From JBGPYM01 sp041493205 (GTDB lineage Bacteria; Bacteroidota; Ignavibacteria; UBA10030; UBA6906), in assembly GCA_041493205.1 (NCBI GenBank), contig JBGPYM010000110.1, forward strand, positions 1 to 9,737: DNA of 9,737 nt. The letters are read 5' to 3'. The position numbers and the translations under genes were made by a program. Shown piece by piece: positions 7,069 through 9,737 of the stretch; positions within the stretch are counted from its first letter, which is position 1; each line of letters starts with the position of its first letter. The notes beneath the pieces are model-generated. The model was not told the DNA's origin, ran no database searches, and saw only the letters and a program-made list of their open reading frames with translations.

Positions 7069-7686
7069 CTACCCGCGCCTGGAATTGCCACCCTTGCCGC
7101 CCTGACCGAATCGATTGCCGGTACCGCCGCGTGAGCCGGGAGGACGCCGCGATGGCGGACGCGGTGAACGCCGCGACTCCGGCCGGGGCGAACGCCGCGA
7201 TGCTTCTCCCGGCGGGAGGACGAAGGAACCCTGGAAGGGATAGGCGGAAGGACTTGGGGCAATCCCCGCTTTGACGGGGAGCCGGAACATCTCAGCAGCC
7301 AGGGCGCGGGTTATCTCCGTTTTCCGAAGGACACGTTCCTGGTATTTTCGCGCCCAGAGAGGGCCCGCCACGCAGCCGGCCGCCGCGGCAGCGGACGCAG
7401 GCCGGAATGCCGCGAGAAATTTCTTCATGTCGGCATCATCGCTCTTTCCCCGGATAATCATGGCGAGCTTGTCGGGGAGAAAGCAGTACGCATACACCTC
7501 GAAATCGTGTGCCCGGCTGGTCTCCCGGAGGGCCGTCAGGACAGCGAGCACCGTCTTTTCTTCGGCCAGGTTGACGCCGGGCCCCCTTGCAGCGAGTGTG
7601 ACTGCGTAGCGGTGGTGTCCCCGGTAGTTGAACCGCACCCCCCCTTCCGCCGCCGCCCGCAAATGCATTTCGGTGACCATCGCCAT
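7069..7686 (-). CDS. RAYT-like (REP-associated tyrosine transposase family) protein with degenerate active site (205 aa)
   Basis: The first 155 residues follow the Y1-transposase/RAYT plan: FNYRGHHRYAVTL near residues 19-31, a helix, then FEVYAYCFLPDKLAMII (62-78), where active members read PxHxH, a lysine-bearing helix, PLWARKYQERVLRK (109-122), and the closing LPVKAGIAPSPSAYPFQGS (136-154), matching the usual NPVkAGlv...ypwSS. The catalytic HxH is K73-L-A75 here, and the helix before the NPV motif reads EMFRL with no tyrosine, so strand cleavage is not expected. Residues 163-186 are three SRR-starting octapeptides followed by a Gly/Arg-rich end. The ATG overlaps the dehydrogenase stop in TGATG, with AAAGGG 8 bases upstream, so it is translated with that gene. 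A retained frame and operon position suggest a co-opted DNA- or RNA-binding protein; family membership is recognised by motif, not by search. Confidence 0.68.
   Translation of the reverse strand: MAMVTEMHLRAAAEGGVRFNYRGHHRYAVTLAARGPGVNLAEEKTVLAVLTALRETSRAHDFEVYAYCFLPDKLAMIIRGKSDDADMKKFLAAFRPASAAAAAGCVAGPLWARKYQERVLRKTEITRALAAEMFRLPVKAGIAPSPSAYPFQGSFVLPPGEASRRSPRPESRRSPRPPSRRPPGSRGGTGNRFGQGGKGGNSRRG
7129..7200 (-). repeat. 24-base tandem repeat coding an SRRSPRP octapeptide
   Basis: Three units of 24 bases begin (plus-strand phase) with GCCGCGA at 7146, 7170 and 7194. On the coding strand they give SRRSPRPE, SRRSPRPP and a diverged SRRPPGSR. They lie within the C-terminal tail of the RAYT-like protein and keep its frame. 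The product is basic and proline-rich, as in nucleic-acid-binding tails. Confidence 0.75.
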
Positions 7687-8483
7687 CAGAAGAGCCCTTT
7701 CACAAATCCCCCATCAACGCTGATCGTTGCGCCGCTGACGTAGCTCGCGCGCTCGGATCCGAGAAATACGATCACGTCGGCGAGTTCCTCCGGCGTCCCC
7801 ATACGGCCTGCAGGAATTCCCGCTGCCATACGTTCCGCGTACGCGTCGGTACTGATGCCGAGTTTTGCGGCACGGACGCCGCCGATCTCCTGCTGCCGGG
7901 CCGTGCGGATGTATCCCGGCGCAACGCTGTTGACCAAGATGCCTTCCGCCGCGTACTGATTTGACAGAACCTTCATGAGGCCGAGGATGCCCGGGCGGAT
8001 GGTCGAGGAGATGACAAGATCATCCGATGGCTGCTTCGCCGTCAGGGACGTGATGGCGATAATCCTCCCCCATTTCCGCTTCCGCATATGCGGCAGCACC
8101 GCCCGGATGCACCGGATGGTGCTGAGGAGGTTCAGCGCGATCCCCTTCTCCCACGCCGCATCGTCGAGGTCCGGGAACTGCGCCACAGGCGGCCCCCCCG
8201 CGTTGGTCACAAGGATGTCCACGCGCCGGAATCGTTTGACCGTCGTATTCACAAGACGCGTGATGTGCGCCGCCCGGGTCAGGTCGGCAGTGACGGGAAC
8301 GACCGACACTCCCGGGGGCGCGGCCGCGCGTATCTCCGCAGCCGTTGCAGCGAGCCGGCGGCGGTCCCGGGAACAGATCACGACATGCGCACCCTCGCGC
8401 GCAAACGCAGCAGCCGAGGCTTTGCCGAGCCCCTGGCTCGCAGCACACACAATGGCAACCCTGTCACGCAGTCCGAGGTCCAC
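7686..8483 (-). CDS. Short-chain dehydrogenase/reductase family protein, SxxxR subclass (265 aa)
   Basis: A cytosolic Rossmann-fold protein of classical SDR length. The dinucleotide-binding segment is CAASQGLGKA (residues 13-22), with SRDRRRL after the second strand (38-44) suggesting NADP preference. Other SDR marks are the TADLTR segment (65-70), NAGGPP (94-99) in place of the usual NAG, and the closing SYVSGATISVDGG (247-259). The catalytic Ser146 is present in AITS, but the normal YxxxK is replaced by S159-xxx-R163 in LVISSTIRPGILGL. I recognise this as a subclass of SDRs often annotated as FabG-like, not as a local mutation; its substrate is not known to me. The start is a GTG at 8481-8483, in line with the family N-terminus MDLGL, three bases after the upstream stop; the ribosome site is weak, so coupling to the 87-aa gene is likely. 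Confidence 0.92.
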   Translation of the reverse strand: MDLGLRDRVAIVCAASQGLGKASAAAFAREGAHVVICSRDRRRLAATAAEIRAAAPPGVSVVPVTADLTRAAHITRLVNTTVKRFRRVDILVTNAGGPPVAQFPDLDDAAWEKGIALNLLSTIRCIRAVLPHMRKRKWGRIIAITSLTAKQPSDDLVISSTIRPGILGLMKVLSNQYAAEGILVNSVAPGYIRTARQQEIGGVRAAKLGISTDAYAERMAAGIPAGRMGTPEELADVIVFLGSERASYVSGATISVDGGFVKGLF

Positions 8484-8486
8484 GGG

Positions 8487-8750
8487 TTACACCGTTACGC
8501 CTTTTCCCCCGAGAAATTCCCTGATTTTCCGGATTGCCTCCTCCTCGCTGATCAGCAGGCGGGCACCCGCATTCCGCACAGCAATTTCCAGAGAGTCCTG
8601 TTTCGTCGTGAGCTCGCGCCAGACATTGTACCCGAGGCGGTCGCGGTCATGCGGCTCGACGACGGGGATGTCGGCGACGCTCGCATACGCGAGCTGTTCG
8701 ATCCGTGACTGGTCGGCGGGCTTCACGGGGGACGGTGGTTTGGTGGTCAT
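8487..8750 (-). CDS. Hypothetical protein (87 aa), unrecognised
   Basis: I do not recognise the family. It is a small soluble protein without signal peptide, membrane segment or cysteines. The N-terminal 15 residues are Pro/Lys-rich and probably disordered. The middle (about 16-45) includes LAYASVADIPVVEPHDRDRLGYNVWREL, with acidic and aromatic residues that look conserved in character. The C-terminal half ends in an amphipathic helix, ISEEEAIRKIREFLG. The ATG at 8750 has AAAGGA about 7 bases upstream. The gene lies 40 bases after the outer-membrane barrel gene and ends 3 bases before the SDR start, so it is almost certainly cotranscribed with both. It may be a partner or regulator of the dehydrogenase, but only position supports that. 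Coding is supported by a good ribosome site and tight spacing. Confidence 0.72.
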   Translation of the reverse strand: MTTKPPSPVKPADQSRIEQLAYASVADIPVVEPHDRDRLGYNVWRELTTKQDSLEIAVRNAGARLLISEEEAIRKIREFLGGKGVTV

Positions 8751-8790
8751 GTGGTGTCCTTTGCGATGACGATTCGTCGTTGTTCGTGGC

Positions 8791-9737
8791 TTACGGTTGA
8801 TACCCTATCGTAAAATAAAACAGAAAGGGTCCTTCCTGAATGGGGTTCTGGGGAAGGTCCCTGATAAAGAAAAAGCTCTTCCCGACGCCGAAGGAGGCCT
8901 GGCCCAGCGGCGTATCAAGCGCAAGTTCGACCCCCAGACCGTGCTTCAGCGTGCTGAATTTTATCTCTTCGGGGACTGCCGAAATCGTCCCCAGGTCGTA
9001 TCGCGCACGCAGGTAGGCATCGAACAGAACCCTGAACGGAAGAAAGTAACGGTATTCGAAATTCAGGAGCAACAGCTGCCTGCCGCGCTGGTCATCCTCC
9101 CGGAGTCCGAAGAAGCTCTCGCGTCCGCCGAGGCGGAACTGCTGCGAAAAGGGCATGGTCTTGTCGGCAAAGCCCATGGTGATCCGCGGATGGATGGTGT
9201 GGCGCGTCCCCCACGTGGTATACGTCTCATACATCACCTTGAGAGCGTTGTAGGCGATGTCGCTCCCGAACGCCGCGAATGCGAATTCGTAAGAAATACT
9301 GAGGCCCACGCCGTTCACGGGAAAGGGATAGCGGTCCCTCGTATCGACGATGGTGCCGAGCCGGATCATGGCAAGGCGATATGAATCGTCCAGGGCATCG
9401 GTCCTGTCCAGGCTCTTCACGCGGACGTTCTGAAGACTCAATTCGATCGTCGTATTGCCGAGGCGTTCCAGCTGGCCGCCAAACGCAAGGCTCGCCCCGT
9501 AGCGCAGGTCGCGGTATTCTCCCACCCGGTCGCGCGTCCAGCGGTTCGGCTCGTTATGCGGCGCGTCCGCGTACAGATAGCTGTCGAGAATGTGGTAGAA
9601 GCCGGTGAGTCCAAACGTCAGGTACGAGTCGAACAGGCGGCGGGCCTTGTATTCAAGCACCGCATTAATATTTCTCTCACCGCCGTCCACCGTCAGGCCC
9701 AGGTCCATCCCGGACCCCTGGAAATTCTCGTCCCGAA
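8791..9737 (-). CDS. Omp85/BamA-superfamily outer-membrane barrel, C-terminal part (probably patatin-Omp85 protein)
   Basis: The gene enters from the right edge; the frame stays open through 9737, so the ATG at 9706-9708 is internal. At least 314 residues are visible. They show alternating beta strands of an outer-membrane barrel: the strand pair IRLGTIVDTRDRYPFPVNGVGLSISYEF, the loop-6 region FRLGGRESFFGLRED followed by LLLLNFEYRYFLPF, a strand DAYLRARYDLGTI, and the closing GVELALDTPLGQASFGVGKSF and FLFYFTIGYQP. These match the surface-antigen (bacterial Omp85) domain. The RESFFGLRED and DTPLGQ pattern is like the barrels attached to patatin phospholipase domains in Bacteroidetes/Chlorobi-type bacteria, but the N-terminal half is outside the window, so the passenger domain is unknown. 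The usual VRGF of loop 6 reads FFGL (9103-9114), and the protein ends in QP, without the common terminal aromatic residue. Confidence 0.85.
   Translation of the reverse strand, partial: RDENFQGSGMDLGLTVDGGERNINAVLEYKARRLFDSYLTFGLTGFYHILDSYLYADAPHNEPNRWTRDRVGEYRDLRYGASLAFGGQLERLGNTTIELSLQNVRVKSLDRTDALDDSYRLAMIRLGTIVDTRDRYPFPVNGVGLSISYEFAFAAFGSDIAYNALKVMYETYTTWGTRHTIHPRITMGFADKTMPFSQQFRLGGRESFFGLREDDQRGRQLLLLNFEYRYFLPFRVLFDAYLRARYDLGTISAVPEEIKFSTLKHGLGVELALDTPLGQASFGVGKSFFFIRDLPQNPIQEGPFLFYFTIGYQP

Noticed and set aside
7069..7686. Intact mobile element around the RAYT-like gene
   Set aside because: No terminal inverted repeats or target duplications are seen, the catalytic residues are missing, and the gene is embedded in an operon.
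7975..8769. A 264-codon open frame on the + strand opposite the SDR and 87-aa genes
   Set aside because: The minus-strand SDR is unmistakable, and the + strand product is Arg/Ser-rich without a recognisable domain.
8768..8778. GACGATTCGTC palindrome between the barrel gene and the 87-aa gene
   Set aside because: It has 5-base arms with one base between them, so it cannot form a hairpin, and no matching site is seen elsewhere to suggest an operator.

Overview
The window is high-GC, densely coded bacterial DNA with no gene-free stretch over 300 bases and no tRNA, rRNA, CRISPR array or intact insertion sequence that I can see. An Omp85-type outer-membrane barrel at the right edge shows a Gram-negative cell. 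The barrel resembles the C-terminal part of patatin/Omp85 proteins I associate with the Ignavibacteria/Chlorobi/Bacteroidetes side of bacteria. That placement is an impression, not a proof.

Left part (1-1786). The 3' end of a short D-3-phosphoglycerate dehydrogenase (serine synthesis) lies on the + strand. It is followed 44 bases later by a complete DUF1015 protein, a pairing seen in many bacteria. A perfect 8-bp stem-loop (1761-1780) separates these genes from the convergent next gene.

Divergent regulatory pair (1786-3479). A LexA-like repressor (helix-turn-helix plus S24 self-cleaving peptidase, minus strand) and a DUF72 TIM-barrel protein (plus strand) are transcribed apart from a 122-base control region. 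That region holds a good sigma-70-type promoter and two operator-like palindromes sharing GACA-N4-TGTC. One palindrome sits between the -35 and -10 boxes. The simplest reading is a damage- or stress-relieved switch in which the regulator represses DUF72 and probably itself.

Centre (3647-7021). One large soluble hybrid histidine kinase has the order PAS-PAS-GAF-PAS-PAS(with insert)-HisKA-HATPase-REC. All key phosphotransfer residues are present, and its partner is not in the window.

Right part (7022-9737, minus strand). Four genes run in one direction and are probably one transcription unit: the barrel (truncated by the window edge), an unrecognised 87-aa protein, a short-chain dehydrogenase of the subclass in which YxxxK is replaced by SxxxR, and a RAYT-like (REP-associated transposase) protein coupled to the dehydrogenase by a TGATG overlap. 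The RAYT-like protein has lost both catalytic histidines and the tyrosine and has gained an arginine-rich repeat tail. A second stem-loop (7041-7059), clearly related to the one at 1761-1780, lies just past its stop codon. The main oddities are therefore a REP-like palindrome family with a catalytically dead RAYT relative, and the LexA-like/DUF72 switch.
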